Below, piece by piece: positions 53,571 through 61,943 of a stretch of DNA of 64,000 nucleotides. The DNA is from Halalkalibacter oceani (GTDB taxonomy: Bacteria > Bacillota > Bacilli > Bacillales > Bacillaceae_D). Location of the stretch: positions 1-64,000 of the forward strand of contig NZ_JBEPKD010000022.1 of the NCBI RefSeq assembly GCF_040544555.1, in the 5' to 3' direction. Each line of letters opens with the position of its first letter. Position 1 is the stretch's first letter. Position numbers and translations under genes: made by a program. A model generated the notes under the pieces. It was not told the origin of the DNA, did no database searches, and saw only the letters and a program-made list of their open reading frames with translations.

Positions 53571-54017
53571 ATGGGACATACGAGAAAACCATTTGACCAA
53601 ATGGAGATTGGCACGACTCATGTTGAGATGAGAACGATTACAGAGGAGGATGTCAATACATTTGGCCGGCTTTCCGGTGATTTGAATCCGCTTCATATGG
53701 ATGAAGCATTCGCTACGAAAACGATTTTTCAAAGGCGTGTCGTTCACGGGATGTTTACGGCTGCGATTATTTCGACAGCCCATACGAATTTGACTGATCC
53801 GGGCTATGTGTACGTCGGGCAGGAGCTGAACTTTAAAGCGCCTGTTTTTATCGGTGATACGATTACCGTGACGCTAACGGTCGTTGAAAAAAAGCCAAAA
53901 AAGAAGATTCTTGTGCTTGAGGCAGTTGTGACAAACCAGGATGAAAAAGTTATCGTCGAAGGACGATCCGCTCTGATGGAGCTAGATGATTTATATACGA
54001 GGCGAACGAATTCGTAA
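53571..54017 (+). CDS. MaoC-like (R)-enoyl-CoA hydratase, second copy
   Basis: 148 residues with the canonical motif SGDLNPLHMDEAFA and then RRVVHGMF. Unlike the first copy, all hydratase motif residues are present. The two copies may form a heteromer or act on different intermediates. ATG 53571 follows GAGGAGAGAACAGCG, 13 bases after the acyl-CoA dehydrogenase. Confidence 0.88.
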   Translation: MGHTRKPFDQMEIGTTHVEMRTITEEDVNTFGRLSGDLNPLHMDEAFATKTIFQRRVVHGMFTAAIISTAHTNLTDPGYVYVGQELNFKAPVFIGDTITVTLTVVEKKPKKKILVLEAVVTNQDEKVIVEGRSALMELDDLYTRRTNS

Positions 54018-54034
54018 AAAGGTGGGGGCTTTGA

Positions 54035-55234
54035 GTGAGAAACGCATGGACATTTACGAGTGCCGGGTCAATTGTCTTTGGCAACGGATCATTGCAACGG
54101 CTTCCGGGAATTGTTGAACGCTTCAAGGTGACGCGCGTAGCGGTAGTAACCGACAAGGGAATCATTCAAGCCGGTTTGCTTCAACCGCTACTAACTGTGC
54201 TTGAGCAGGCGGACATTCAACCGACGGTTTATCAGCAGGAAACGACGGAGCCGTCCGTCGCATCCGTTTCAGCCTGTTTTACTGAGCTCAAAAAAAGCAG
54301 CCCGGAGCTGTTTATCGCTCTGGGCGGCGGTTCAAGCATCGACTTGGCGAAGATGACCTCTTTATTGCTTTCCCATGGAGGACCGCTTTCAGACTATTAT
54401 GGAGAGAATCGTGTACCGGGAGCGATACGTCCAGTCATCGCCATTCCAACGACAGCCGGGACAGGCGCCGATGTTTCGCCGGTCGCGGTCGTGACAGACG
54501 ATGAGACAAAGCTGAAAATCGGCATCTCCGATCAGAATTTGCGACCCGCTGTCTCGCTTCTCGATCCGGAGCTGACGCTGAAGCTGCCTCCGTATTTAAC
54601 AGCATGTACGGGGATGGACGCGTTATCGCAGGCGATTGAAGCTTACTTCGCCAAGGATCATCGCTATATCGAAGCAGGAGATAACGTCATTTATCAAGGA
54701 GGAAACCCGCTTTCCGATCAGTTAGCCGAAAAAGCAATTGAATTAATTGGCCGCAATCTTCAGCTTGCTGTTCATCAGGGCAGTCATCTTGAAGCGAGAG
54801 CGAACATGATGTTAGGCAATCTTTTTTCCGCATTGGCATTTACAAACTCGGGGACATCACTGATTCACGCTCTCGCCTATCCGATCTATGAAATCAGTGA
54901 ACGGCCTCATGGCGAGATTATCGCCTTGTTGCTCCCATATGTCATGCAATATAATGCTTCCGTCTGTACAGAGAAGTTTGCGCGAATTGCCGAGCTGCTT
55001 CGGGTGACTACTGGCGGGGAGACCGCCGGGCAAAAAGCTGAGCAGGCCATTTCAGCTGTTTTTCAGCTCGTCGCCGATCTCGGCTTACCGACGAAGCTGT
55101 CGGAAATCGGCATTGAGCATGACGATATTCCCGGGATTGTCGCGAAGGCGCTTCCGCTTGAACGTCTCGTCCGTTTAAATCCGCGAACAGCAGTAGCTAA
55201 AGAGGTTGAAGAAGTGTTATATCAAGCTTTATAA
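54035..55234 (+). CDS. Iron-containing alcohol dehydrogenase
   Basis: 399 residues, group III ADH fold: NAD-binding ALGGGSSIDLAK (near residue 93), IPTTAGTGADVSPVAVV, and the C-terminal metal site with His in SLIHALAYP and RPHGE. The usual DALTHAIE motif reads DALSQAIE, so one metal-ligand histidine is glutamine. It may oxidise a hydroxy acid/alcohol or reduce a semialdehyde of the pathway (4-hydroxybutyrate or lactaldehyde-type). GTG 54035 follows AAAGGTGGGGG. Confidence 0.87.
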   Translation: MRNAWTFTSAGSIVFGNGSLQRLPGIVERFKVTRVAVVTDKGIIQAGLLQPLLTVLEQADIQPTVYQQETTEPSVASVSACFTELKKSSPELFIALGGGSSIDLAKMTSLLLSHGGPLSDYYGENRVPGAIRPVIAIPTTAGTGADVSPVAVVTDDETKLKIGISDQNLRPAVSLLDPELTLKLPPYLTACTGMDALSQAIEAYFAKDHRYIEAGDNVIYQGGNPLSDQLAEKAIELIGRNLQLAVHQGSHLEARANMMLGNLFSALAFTNSGTSLIHALAYPIYEISERPHGEIIALLLPYVMQYNASVCTEKFARIAELLRVTTGGETAGQKAEQAISAVFQLVADLGLPTKLSEIGIEHDDIPGIVAKALPLERLVRLNPRTAVAKEVEEVLYQAL

Positions 55235-55263
55235 AAGCCGAAAAGAGAAAAGCAGAAGTTTTA

Positions 55264-55279
55264 TTGTGAACGATTACAG
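55264..55279. promoter_or_regulatory. Operator-like palindrome 5 (LacI/cre type)
   Basis: TTGTGAACGATTACAG, two bases from the 43935 site, between the alcohol dehydrogenase and etfB genes. Confidence 0.55.
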
Positions 55280-55300
55280 TAAAGAGGAGTGGAGAAGCGA

Positions 55301-56071
55301 ATGAACATTTACGTCGTCATGAAACAGACTCTTGATACAGAAGAAAGGATCGCGATTGATCAGCAACAAATTGTCACCGAAGGGGCGGAGCTGATCATTA
55401 ATCCGTATGATGAATACGCGATTGAGGAAGCGGTGCAACTAAAAGAAGCGCACGGTGGGGACGTAACGGTTGTAACAGTGGGAAGCAGTATAGCGGAGAG
55501 CGCCTTGCGAACCGCTTTAGCCATCGGAGCTGATAAAGCTGATCTGATTGAGGTCGACGAGCAAACCGAACTCGATTCTGCGGCGACAAGCATGCTGCTC
55601 GCAGCCTATTTTCAAGACCGCGAATATGACCTGATTATAGCCGGAAATGTCTCAATTGACAACGGATCAGGCCAGGTCGGTCCCCGTTTGGCTGAGGAAT
55701 TGGCGATTCCGGCTGTGACAACGGCGACGAAGCTTACGGTCAACGAAAACAAGGCGACGGTAGAGCGCGATGTCGAAGGAGATCTGGAAATTGTTGAAGT
55801 TCCTCTCCCGGCCCTCATTACCGCCCAGCAAGGACTGAACGAGCCGCGCTACCCGTCGCTGCCAGGTATCATGAAAGCAAAGAAGAAGCCATTAACAGTC
55901 CTTGAGCCGGAGGAGCTTGAAGTAGCAGTCGAAGCGCTAAATGCAAAAACGAAAACAATCAAGCGCTATCTTCCACCGGAGAAAAAGACCGGGGTGATGC
56001 TTGACGGAGACATTCAGCAGCAGGTTTCCGAATTAGTCTCGCGCTTAACGACTGAAAAGAACATTTTATAG
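55301..56071 (+). CDS. etfB: Electron transfer flavoprotein beta subunit
   Basis: 256 residues. Begins MNIYVVMKQTLDTEERIAID, with the AMP-binding region GNVSIDNGSGQVGPRLAEEL and the recognition loop QQGLNEPRYPSLPGIMKAKKK. Accepts electrons from the acyl-CoA dehydrogenase together with EtfA. ATG 55301 follows AAAGAGGAGTGGAG. Confidence 0.94.
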   Translation: MNIYVVMKQTLDTEERIAIDQQQIVTEGAELIINPYDEYAIEEAVQLKEAHGGDVTVVTVGSSIAESALRTALAIGADKADLIEVDEQTELDSAATSMLLAAYFQDREYDLIIAGNVSIDNGSGQVGPRLAEELAIPAVTTATKLTVNENKATVERDVEGDLEIVEVPLPALITAQQGLNEPRYPSLPGIMKAKKKPLTVLEPEELEVAVEALNAKTKTIKRYLPPEKKTGVMLDGDIQQQVSELVSRLTTEKNIL

Positions 56072-56085
56072 GAGGAGTGGAGACA

Positions 56086-57066
56086 ATGAGCCAAAACATG
56101 TTTGTTCTTGCTGAAATTCGTCACGGTGCATTGCGCCACGTTTCATTTGAAGCGATTGCGGCGGCAAAGAAACTGACCACAAGCGGCAAAGTAACGGCGG
56201 TGCTGCTTGGGGAAAAGGTGGAAAGATTCACAGAGCCGTTGTTTCAGTACGGGGCCGACCGTGTGATCATCGCTGAGCATCCGGACTTAGACGCTTATCG
56301 GCCAGAGGCATACAAGCAGGCGCTGCTTCAGATTATTGAAGAGGAGAGACCGGATGGATTCCTTTTTGCCCATACATCCCAGGGGAGAGACCTTGCGCCA
56401 AGAATCGCCACAAGCTTGAAAAACGGTCTAATCTCGGATGTTGTCAAGCTCGAGCTTGTCGATGATCAAGTCGTATTCACTAGGCCGATTTATTCTGGAA
56501 AAGCATTTGAAGAAAAGATAATCGAGGAAGGAATGATCATGGCGACAATTCGTCCGAATAACATCCAGGCGGCAGAAAGCGATCCGTCACGAAGCGGCGA
56601 AATAAAAACGGTTTATCCGGACATAAAAGATTTTCACACTACGATTAAAGATATTGTGGAAAAAACAACGAGCGGTGTCGATCTGACGGAAGCTAACATT
56701 GTTGTCGCCGGCGGGCGCGGTGTCAAAAGCAAGGACGGATTCCGCCCGCTCCAAGAGCTTGCCGATGTACTTGGGGCAGCTGTCGGTGCCTCCCGCGGAG
56801 CATGCGATGCCGACTATTGCGATTATTCCTTGCAAATTGGGCAAACCGGCAAGGTCGTGACCCCTGACCTCTACATCGCTTGCGGGATTTCCGGAGCGAT
56901 TCAGCATGTTGCCGGAATGTCAAACTCGAAAGTGATCGTCGCGATAAATAAAGATCCAGAAGCACCGATTTTTTCGATTGCAGATTACGGCATCGTCGGC
57001 GACCTTTTTGAAGTGCTTCCCGTTTTAACGGAAGAATGCAGAAAGGTAGTCGCTAGTAAAGCGTAA
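56086..57066 (+). CDS. etfA: Electron transfer flavoprotein alpha subunit
   Basis: 326 residues with the C-terminal FAD-binding domain (VVAGGRGVKSKDGF, GASRGACDADY, GKVVTPDLYIACGISGAIQHVAGM). Pairs with EtfB; electrons are expected to pass to the membrane iron-sulfur protein encoded next. ATG 56086 follows AGGAGGAGTGG. Confidence 0.94.
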   Translation: MSQNMFVLAEIRHGALRHVSFEAIAAAKKLTTSGKVTAVLLGEKVERFTEPLFQYGADRVIIAEHPDLDAYRPEAYKQALLQIIEEERPDGFLFAHTSQGRDLAPRIATSLKNGLISDVVKLELVDDQVVFTRPIYSGKAFEEKIIEEGMIMATIRPNNIQAAESDPSRSGEIKTVYPDIKDFHTTIKDIVEKTTSGVDLTEANIVVAGGRGVKSKDGFRPLQELADVLGAAVGASRGACDADYCDYSLQIGQTGKVVTPDLYIACGISGAIQHVAGMSNSKVIVAINKDPEAPIFSIADYGIVGDLFEVLPVLTEECRKVVASKA

Positions 57067-57179
57067 AACATAGACAGGGAGTGGCTAAAAAAGACGGGAA
57101 ATGCCAAAAGGAAAACAGCCCATTTGGCACCCGTACACTCTCACTAATACAAACATCATCACGAAAAGGAGTGGGAAAG

Positions 57180-59276
57180 GTGGACGTTTTTCTAGTTATC
57201 ACGAGAATCTTGTTTGTTATGATAACGGGCTATGCTCTTTTTTTATTTGCCTCGCTTGTCAAAACACGGTACCAATTTGTCAAGCTCGGTAAAAAACCTG
57301 ACTTCCAACAGACAATGAAAGAGCGGATTCGGGCGGTGATCGTCAATGTCTTTGGACAAAAAAAGCTGTTAAAAGATCGAAAAAGCGGGTTGATTCATCT
57401 CGTCTTTTTTTACGGATTTCTGCTCGTTCAGTTCAGTGCGCTCGATGTTATCATGAAAGGATTGAAGCCGAATGCTCATTTGCCGCTGGGAAGCTTTTAT
57501 CCTTATTTCACGTTCATCCAAGAAGTGATCGTTTTCCTCATTTTACTTGCCGTGCTTTGGGCTTTTCACCGTCGATATATCGAAAAGCTAGCGCGGTTGA
57601 AGCGAGGCTGGAAATCAGGGCTTGTACTATTGTTTATAGCTGGTTTGATGTTATCGAAGCTCGGCGCCAAAGGAATGGAAAAAGTGTGGCTCGATAAGCC
57701 GTTGTCAGGCTTTGAACCGCTGGCTTCCGCGATCGCTTTTGTCGCCGCCCAATTGCCACATGCCGCTGCTGGGGCCGGCTTTTATTTTTTCTGGTGGCTG
57801 CATTTATTATTTTTACTCGTCTTTTTAGTCTATATTCCACAGTCGAAGCATGCCCACCTGCTCGCCGCACCGTTAAACGTCTTTCTCGGGCAAACCCATC
57901 AAGTTGGCCAGCTCGTTCCGATTGATTTTGCGGACGAGACCCAGGAAACGTTTGGTGTCAACAACATCGAGGACTTTAATCAGAAACAACTGCTCGATTT
58001 GTACGCCTGTGTCGAATGCGGCCGCTGTACGTCGATGTGTCCGGCAACCGGGACAGGGAAGCTGCTTTCCCCAATGGATTTAATCGTCAATATGCGCGAT
58101 CATTTAACGGAAAAAGGAGCGGCCCTCACCTCGCGTTCCCCCTGGCTGCCCAGCTATGCCTTTTCTGGGACTACAGCCAATCAACTCGCGCGGCAGGCGG
58201 CCGGACAAGAGGAAGTTGCCGTCGCTTATGACGACCAGATTATCGGAAACGTTGTAACGGAGGAGGAAATTTGGGCATGTACGACCTGTCGTAACTGTGA
58301 AGATCAGTGTCCGGTTATGAATGAGCATGTTGATAAAATCATCGATCTGCGACGCTATTTGGTACTGACAGAAGGCCAATTACCTGCGGAAGCGCAACGG
58401 GCGATGACGAATATTGAGCGCCAGGGAAATCCGTGGGGATTGAATCGGAAGGAACGGGAAAAGTGGCGGCTTGACGTGGAAGAGCTGCAAATCCCGACGA
58501 TGAAAGAATGCCAACAGCAAGGGCTCGAGGTTGAGTATTTATTTTACGTCGGCTCAATGGGATCATTCGATAAACGGAGCCAAAAAATCGCCCAGTCGTT
58601 TGCCCGTGTGCTGCATAAAAGCGGGGTGACGTTTGCGATTCTTGGAAACGAAGAGAAAAATTCCGGCGATACACCGCGCCGTCTCGGGAATGAATTTTTG
58701 TTCCAGGAGCTAGCGACAGCAACAATTGAACGATTTAACGCTTATCAAGTGAAAAAAATCGTGACGATTGATCCGCACGCGTACCATACATTTACTCATG
58801 AATATCCTGATTTTGGTCTGAATGGCGTGGAAGTATTTCATCATACAGAGCTGTTAGCGGAACTGATTCGTGATGGGAGACTTGCGCCAACCTATGAAGT
58901 AAAAGAAACCGTCGTCTATCACGATTCCTGCTATTTAGGGAGATACAACGATGTTTACAGCCCGCCGCGTGAGATTTTACAAGCAATTCCCGGGCTTGAA
59001 CTGGTCGAAATGAGCCGCAATCGGGAGAATGCGATGTGCTGCGGAGCCGGCGGCGGAATGATGTGGATCGAAGAAGAAACAGGAAGCCGGATCAATGTCG
59101 CCAGGACGGAGCAGGCTCTCGCCGTGGACCCGAGTATTATTAGCAGTGGCTGTCCGTATTGCTTAACGATGCTGGCCGACGGCACGAAGGCGAAAGAGGT
59201 GGAAGAAACCGTAGAGACACTAGATGTCGTGGAGCTGCTGGAGAGGTCATTATTCGGTCGAGATGGAATAAAATGA
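57180..59276 (+). CDS. FadF-like membrane iron-sulfur oxidoreductase (ETF:quinone type)
   Basis: 698 residues. The N-terminal part (about 1-220) has five transmembrane helices like haem-b gamma subunits. Then come two 4Fe-4S motifs (CVECGRCTSMCP and CTTCRNCEDQCP, about residues 278 and 368), and two CCG-type heterodisulfide-reductase domains (DSCYLGRYNDVYSPPREIL, and NAMCCGAGGGMMW). This is the layout of B. subtilis FadF (YwjF), thought to move electrons from EtfAB to quinone. GTG 57180 has AAAGGAG eight bases upstream; a longer reading from 57081 is not supported. Last gene of the cluster. Confidence 0.87.
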   Translation: MDVFLVITRILFVMITGYALFLFASLVKTRYQFVKLGKKPDFQQTMKERIRAVIVNVFGQKKLLKDRKSGLIHLVFFYGFLLVQFSALDVIMKGLKPNAHLPLGSFYPYFTFIQEVIVFLILLAVLWAFHRRYIEKLARLKRGWKSGLVLLFIAGLMLSKLGAKGMEKVWLDKPLSGFEPLASAIAFVAAQLPHAAAGAGFYFFWWLHLLFLLVFLVYIPQSKHAHLLAAPLNVFLGQTHQVGQLVPIDFADETQETFGVNNIEDFNQKQLLDLYACVECGRCTSMCPATGTGKLLSPMDLIVNMRDHLTEKGAALTSRSPWLPSYAFSGTTANQLARQAAGQEEVAVAYDDQIIGNVVTEEEIWACTTCRNCEDQCPVMNEHVDKIIDLRRYLVLTEGQLPAEAQRAMTNIERQGNPWGLNRKEREKWRLDVEELQIPTMKECQQQGLEVEYLFYVGSMGSFDKRSQKIAQSFARVLHKSGVTFAILGNEEKNSGDTPRRLGNEFLFQELATATIERFNAYQVKKIVTIDPHAYHTFTHEYPDFGLNGVEVFHHTELLAELIRDGRLAPTYEVKETVVYHDSCYLGRYNDVYSPPREILQAIPGLELVEMSRNRENAMCCGAGGGMMWIEEETGSRINVARTEQALAVDPSIISSGCPYCLTMLADGTKAKEVEETVETLDVVELLERSLFGRDGIK

Positions 59277-59291
59277 AGCAAGGGCTGCCGG

Positions 59292-59320
59292 TTTACAGAT
59301 CAGAAGAATTCCGATATACT
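59292..59320 (+). promoter_or_regulatory. Sigma-A promoter for the zinc-binding lipoprotein gene
   Basis: TTTACA (59292-59297), a 17-bp spacer and TATACT (59315-59320), both 5 of 6 to consensus. Confidence 0.65.
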
Positions 59321-59336
59321 TCTTACTTGTGATAAA

Positions 59337-59351
59337 GCGTAATGGTTACGG
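59337..59351. promoter_or_regulatory. Likely Zur box
   Basis: GCGTAATGGTTACGG is a 7-1-7 type palindrome close to the Bacillus Zur consensus TCGTAATNATTACGA. It lies about 10 bases downstream of the expected transcription start, where a repressor would block expression when zinc is sufficient. Confidence 0.65.
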
Positions 59352-59363
59352 AAGGGGAAGACC

Positions 59364-60434
59364 ATGAAAAAGAATGGATATCGGTTTGTTCTGCTAAGCG
59401 CGCTTTTCTTTCTAATTGTAGCTTGCAGCAACAATGAAAACGAGGCGGGCGATCAGGAACAAGGAGAGGAAGAGACAGACGGCGCTACGGAGGCTCTTGA
59501 GATTTACACGACTATATTTCCGCTTGAGGATTTCGCTAATAAAATCGGGGGAGAGTATGTTCATGTCACGAATCTTGTCCCGGTTGGGGCGGACGCCCAT
59601 ACGTTTGAGCCGACGGCAAGGGATATGATCAGCGTCGCAGAAGGAGATGCCTTCATTTATAATGGAGCGGGACTGGAGGGCTTTGCTGCAGCTCTGATTG
59701 ACACGATAAACGGCGAAACCGTCGCCATTGTGGAAGCGGCAAAGAATATAGACCTAATCGATACGAGCGATACTGAACCAAGTGAAGAAGGGCATGCTCA
59801 TGAGGAAGGCGAGTCCCATGCGCACGAGGAAGAGCACGCCCATGAAGAAGATGCTCATGCGCACGAGGAAGAGCATGCTCATGAAGGAGAAGATGCTCAC
59901 GGTCATTCTCATGATCAGGATCCGCACGTATGGCTTGATCCAATTCTTTCGATCTCAATGGCCGAAGAAATTAAGAATGCCCTGATCGAACTGATGCCAG
60001 AGCAGGAAGAGACATTTTCAAGCAATTTTGCAGAGCTGAAGGCCGAGCTCGAAGCATTGGATGCTGAATTTACGGCGATGGTTGAGCAAGCCGAAAAAGA
60101 TACATTTCTTGTTTCGCACGCCGGCTACGGCTATTGGGAGCGCCGTTATGGCTTGACGCAAGTTGGCATCTCGGGTATTTCACCAACGAGTGAGCCGTCG
60201 CAACGCGAATTGCAACGGATCATTGAGTTCGCGAAGGAAAACAATCTGCAGCATGTCATGTTTGAGCAAAACATTTCCACCAAGGTGGCCGAAGTAGTCA
60301 CAAATGAAGTTGGTGCCGAGCCGCTTTACCTTCACAACCTTGAAGCACTTGTCGAAGAGGATGTGCAGCAGGAGGAAGACTATTTCAGTCTAATGAGACA
60401 AAATATTGAGTCATTGCGCACCGCTCTACAGTAA
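59364..60434 (+). CDS. Zinc-binding lipoprotein, ZnuA/AdcA family substrate-binding protein
   Basis: 356 residues. Lipobox IVAC near residue 20, cluster A-I metal-binding fold (TIFPLEDFANKIGGEYVHV, GADAHTFEPTARDM, DPHVWLDPILS, SHAGYGYWERRYGL). A His/Glu-rich loop at about 142-185 made of HAHEEEHAHEE-type units would buffer Zn2+. Captures zinc for an ABC importer. No permease or ATPase gene is adjacent; they must lie elsewhere. ATG 59364 follows GGAAGGGGAAG; a terminator follows the gene. Confidence 0.92.
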   Translation: MKKNGYRFVLLSALFFLIVACSNNENEAGDQEQGEEETDGATEALEIYTTIFPLEDFANKIGGEYVHVTNLVPVGADAHTFEPTARDMISVAEGDAFIYNGAGLEGFAAALIDTINGETVAIVEAAKNIDLIDTSDTEPSEEGHAHEEGESHAHEEEHAHEEDAHAHEEEHAHEGEDAHGHSHDQDPHVWLDPILSISMAEEIKNALIELMPEQEETFSSNFAELKAELEALDAEFTAMVEQAEKDTFLVSHAGYGYWERRYGLTQVGISGISPTSEPSQRELQRIIEFAKENNLQHVMFEQNISTKVAEVVTNEVGAEPLYLHNLEALVEEDVQQEEDYFSLMRQNIESLRTALQ

Positions 60435-60450
60435 GATAAATCGCAAAGAG

Positions 60451-60492
60451 GTCGTTGCATCGGGTATTTCCCTGCTGCAGCGGCTTTTTTTA
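60451..60492 (+). terminator. Rho-independent terminator after the zinc lipoprotein gene
   Basis: GTCGTTGCA (60451-60459) pairs with TGCAGCGGC (60476-60484) with G-U pairs, followed by seven T. Confidence 0.7.
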
Positions 60493-60621
60493 TGGATAGA
60501 AAGGGAGCACAAGTAAGGAGGCGGCGTCTGCCGCTGCAAAAAAAAAAAATCCACTTTTACGATCTTGGTCATTCTAAAAAAACAGTTGGATGAATATGGT
60601 TAAATAGTGCGCGACATAACT

Positions 60622-60796
60622 GAGGCCACTGAAAACCTTCCTTTTTCGTAACTCGAAGAAGAGTAATGGCTCCGCGCGTTGCGCGCCTTGCTTCGACAAA
60701 CTCACTCGTAGCAAGGCTTTCAAAATCAGGCAACGGCTACGCTCATTACGAAAAAGCTGCTGAAAAAAGTGAAAATCGTCCTTTTTCAGCAGCTTC
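60622..60796 (+). mobile_element. Small non-autonomous element (MITE-like), copy C, 175 bp
   Basis: Same ends as the copies at 27142 and 43221 (GAGGCCACTGAAAA ... TTTTTCAGCAGCTTC). It is flanked by a perfect direct repeat ACATAACT (60614-60621 and 60797-60804), independent of the repeat that flanks the other two, so this is a separate insertion. It fills most of the 383-bp spacer before cotJA; an A-run lies near 60540 and nothing else is seen. Confidence 0.85.
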
Positions 60797-60817
60797 ACAT
60801 AACTGGAGGTGTTTAAC

Positions 60818-61042
60818 GTGAAGGAGTTTTCGCAACGAAAGTATTACCACCCTTATGTCAGTCCATTTGATCCGTGCCCGCCGATTTTAGTGAAGTCGTA
60901 TGAGACACCGCCGCAATTGTATTTAGGCTTTCAGCCATATGGCCTTCCACAGTTTTCTCCACAGGAAGCGTTACGCTATGGAACGCTATGGCCGGCGCTT
61001 TATTCTCCTTATGACAATCCTTATGAGCAAGGAAGGGAGTGA
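60818..61042 (+). CDS. cotJA: Spore coat-associated protein CotJA
   Basis: 74 residues, Pro/Tyr-rich, with the family pattern PYVSPFDPCPP, then LYLGFQPYGLPQFSPQEALRYGTLWPALYSPY. Needed to bring CotJC into the spore coat. GTG 60818 has GGAGGT at 60805-60810; GTG 60809 overlaps that site. First gene of cotJABC, transcribed by sigma-E in B. subtilis. The element at 60622-60796 lies directly upstream of the ribosome binding site. Confidence 0.92.
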   Translation: MKEFSQRKYYHPYVSPFDPCPPILVKSYETPPQLYLGFQPYGLPQFSPQEALRYGTLWPALYSPYDNPYEQGRE

Positions 61043-61047
61043 GAAGA

Positions 61048-61314
61048 ATGGCACAGAAACAGCTTCCGGAAGAATTTTATCCATTGATGGAGGAGCTTCA
61101 GGCTGTCGATTTTGTCCTCGTTGAGCTGACATTGTACCTTGACACCCACCCGAATGATCAGGCCGCAATCCAGCAATTCAACGAGATGGCCGAATACCGG
61201 CACCATGTGAAATACCAGGTTGAGCAGTACTTAGGCCCATTGCAGCAATTTGGCAACAGCTATAGCGGCTACCCGTGGAACTGGATTGACGCGCCGTGGC
61301 CGTGGCAGTTATAA
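61048..61314 (+). CDS. cotJB: Spore coat protein CotJB
   Basis: 88 residues. Helical protein with YPLMEELQAVDFVLVELTLYLDTHPNDQAA and a Trp-rich C-terminus (GYPWNWIDAPWPW). Part of the CotJ complex in the spore coat. ATG 61048 follows AAGGGAGTGAG, six bases after cotJA. Confidence 0.92.
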   Translation: MAQKQLPEEFYPLMEELQAVDFVLVELTLYLDTHPNDQAAIQQFNEMAEYRHHVKYQVEQYLGPLQQFGNSYSGYPWNWIDAPWPWQL

Positions 61315-61330
61315 AAAAAGGGGGACCATT

Positions 61331-61900
61331 ATGTGGATTTATGAAAAAAAGCTGCAATATCCAGTGAAAGTGAGCACATGTAATCCGATGCTTGCCAAAT
61401 TTTTAATTGAGCAATACGGCGGGGCGGATGGTGAGCTTGCGGCGGCGCTTCGCTATTTGAACCAACGTTACACGATTCCTGATAAAGTCATTGGCTTGCT
61501 GACCGACATCGGTACAGAGGAGTTTGCCCATCTTGAAATGATTGCGACGATGGTCTATAAGCTGACAAAGGATGCCACACCGGAGCAGCTGAAGGCGGCC
61601 GGGCTTGGAGATCATTATGTGAATCATGGGGAAGCCCTCTTTTACCATAACGCGAGCGGAGTGCCGTGGACGGCGTCCTATATTCAGGCGAAGGGCGATC
61701 CGATTGCTGATTTATATGAAGATATTGCCGCAGAAGAGAAAGCGCGCGCCACGTATCAATGGATTATCAATCTATCCGATGATCCGGACTTAAATGATGG
61801 GTTGAAATTTTTACGTGAACGGGAAGTAGTCCATTCCCAGCGTTTCCGTGAAGCGGTGGAAATTTTAAAAGAAGAACGGGATAAAAAGACAGTCTTTTAA
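61331..61900 (+). CDS. cotJC: Spore coat protein CotJC (manganese catalase family)
   Basis: 189 residues, ferritin-like four-helix bundle of the Mn-catalase family. Metal-ligand segments include IGTEEFAHLEMIATM (E..H) and AEEKARATYQ, and REVVHSQRF with the second His. Probably removes H2O2 at the spore surface. ATG 61331 follows AAAGGGGGACC; MWIYEKKLQYPV is the conserved start. Confidence 0.93.
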   Translation: MWIYEKKLQYPVKVSTCNPMLAKFLIEQYGGADGELAAALRYLNQRYTIPDKVIGLLTDIGTEEFAHLEMIATMVYKLTKDATPEQLKAAGLGDHYVNHGEALFYHNASGVPWTASYIQAKGDPIADLYEDIAAEEKARATYQWIINLSDDPDLNDGLKFLREREVVHSQRFREAVEILKEERDKKTVF

Positions 61901-61943
61901 ATGGGTGATCGCCTCAATGATAGTCATGCTCAATGCAAAAGAA

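Noticed and set aside
57081..57179. Longer N-terminus for the FadF-like protein
   Set aside because: The extra 33 residues are polar and atypical, while GTG 57180 has AAAGGAG at the right distance and starts directly at the first membrane helix region.
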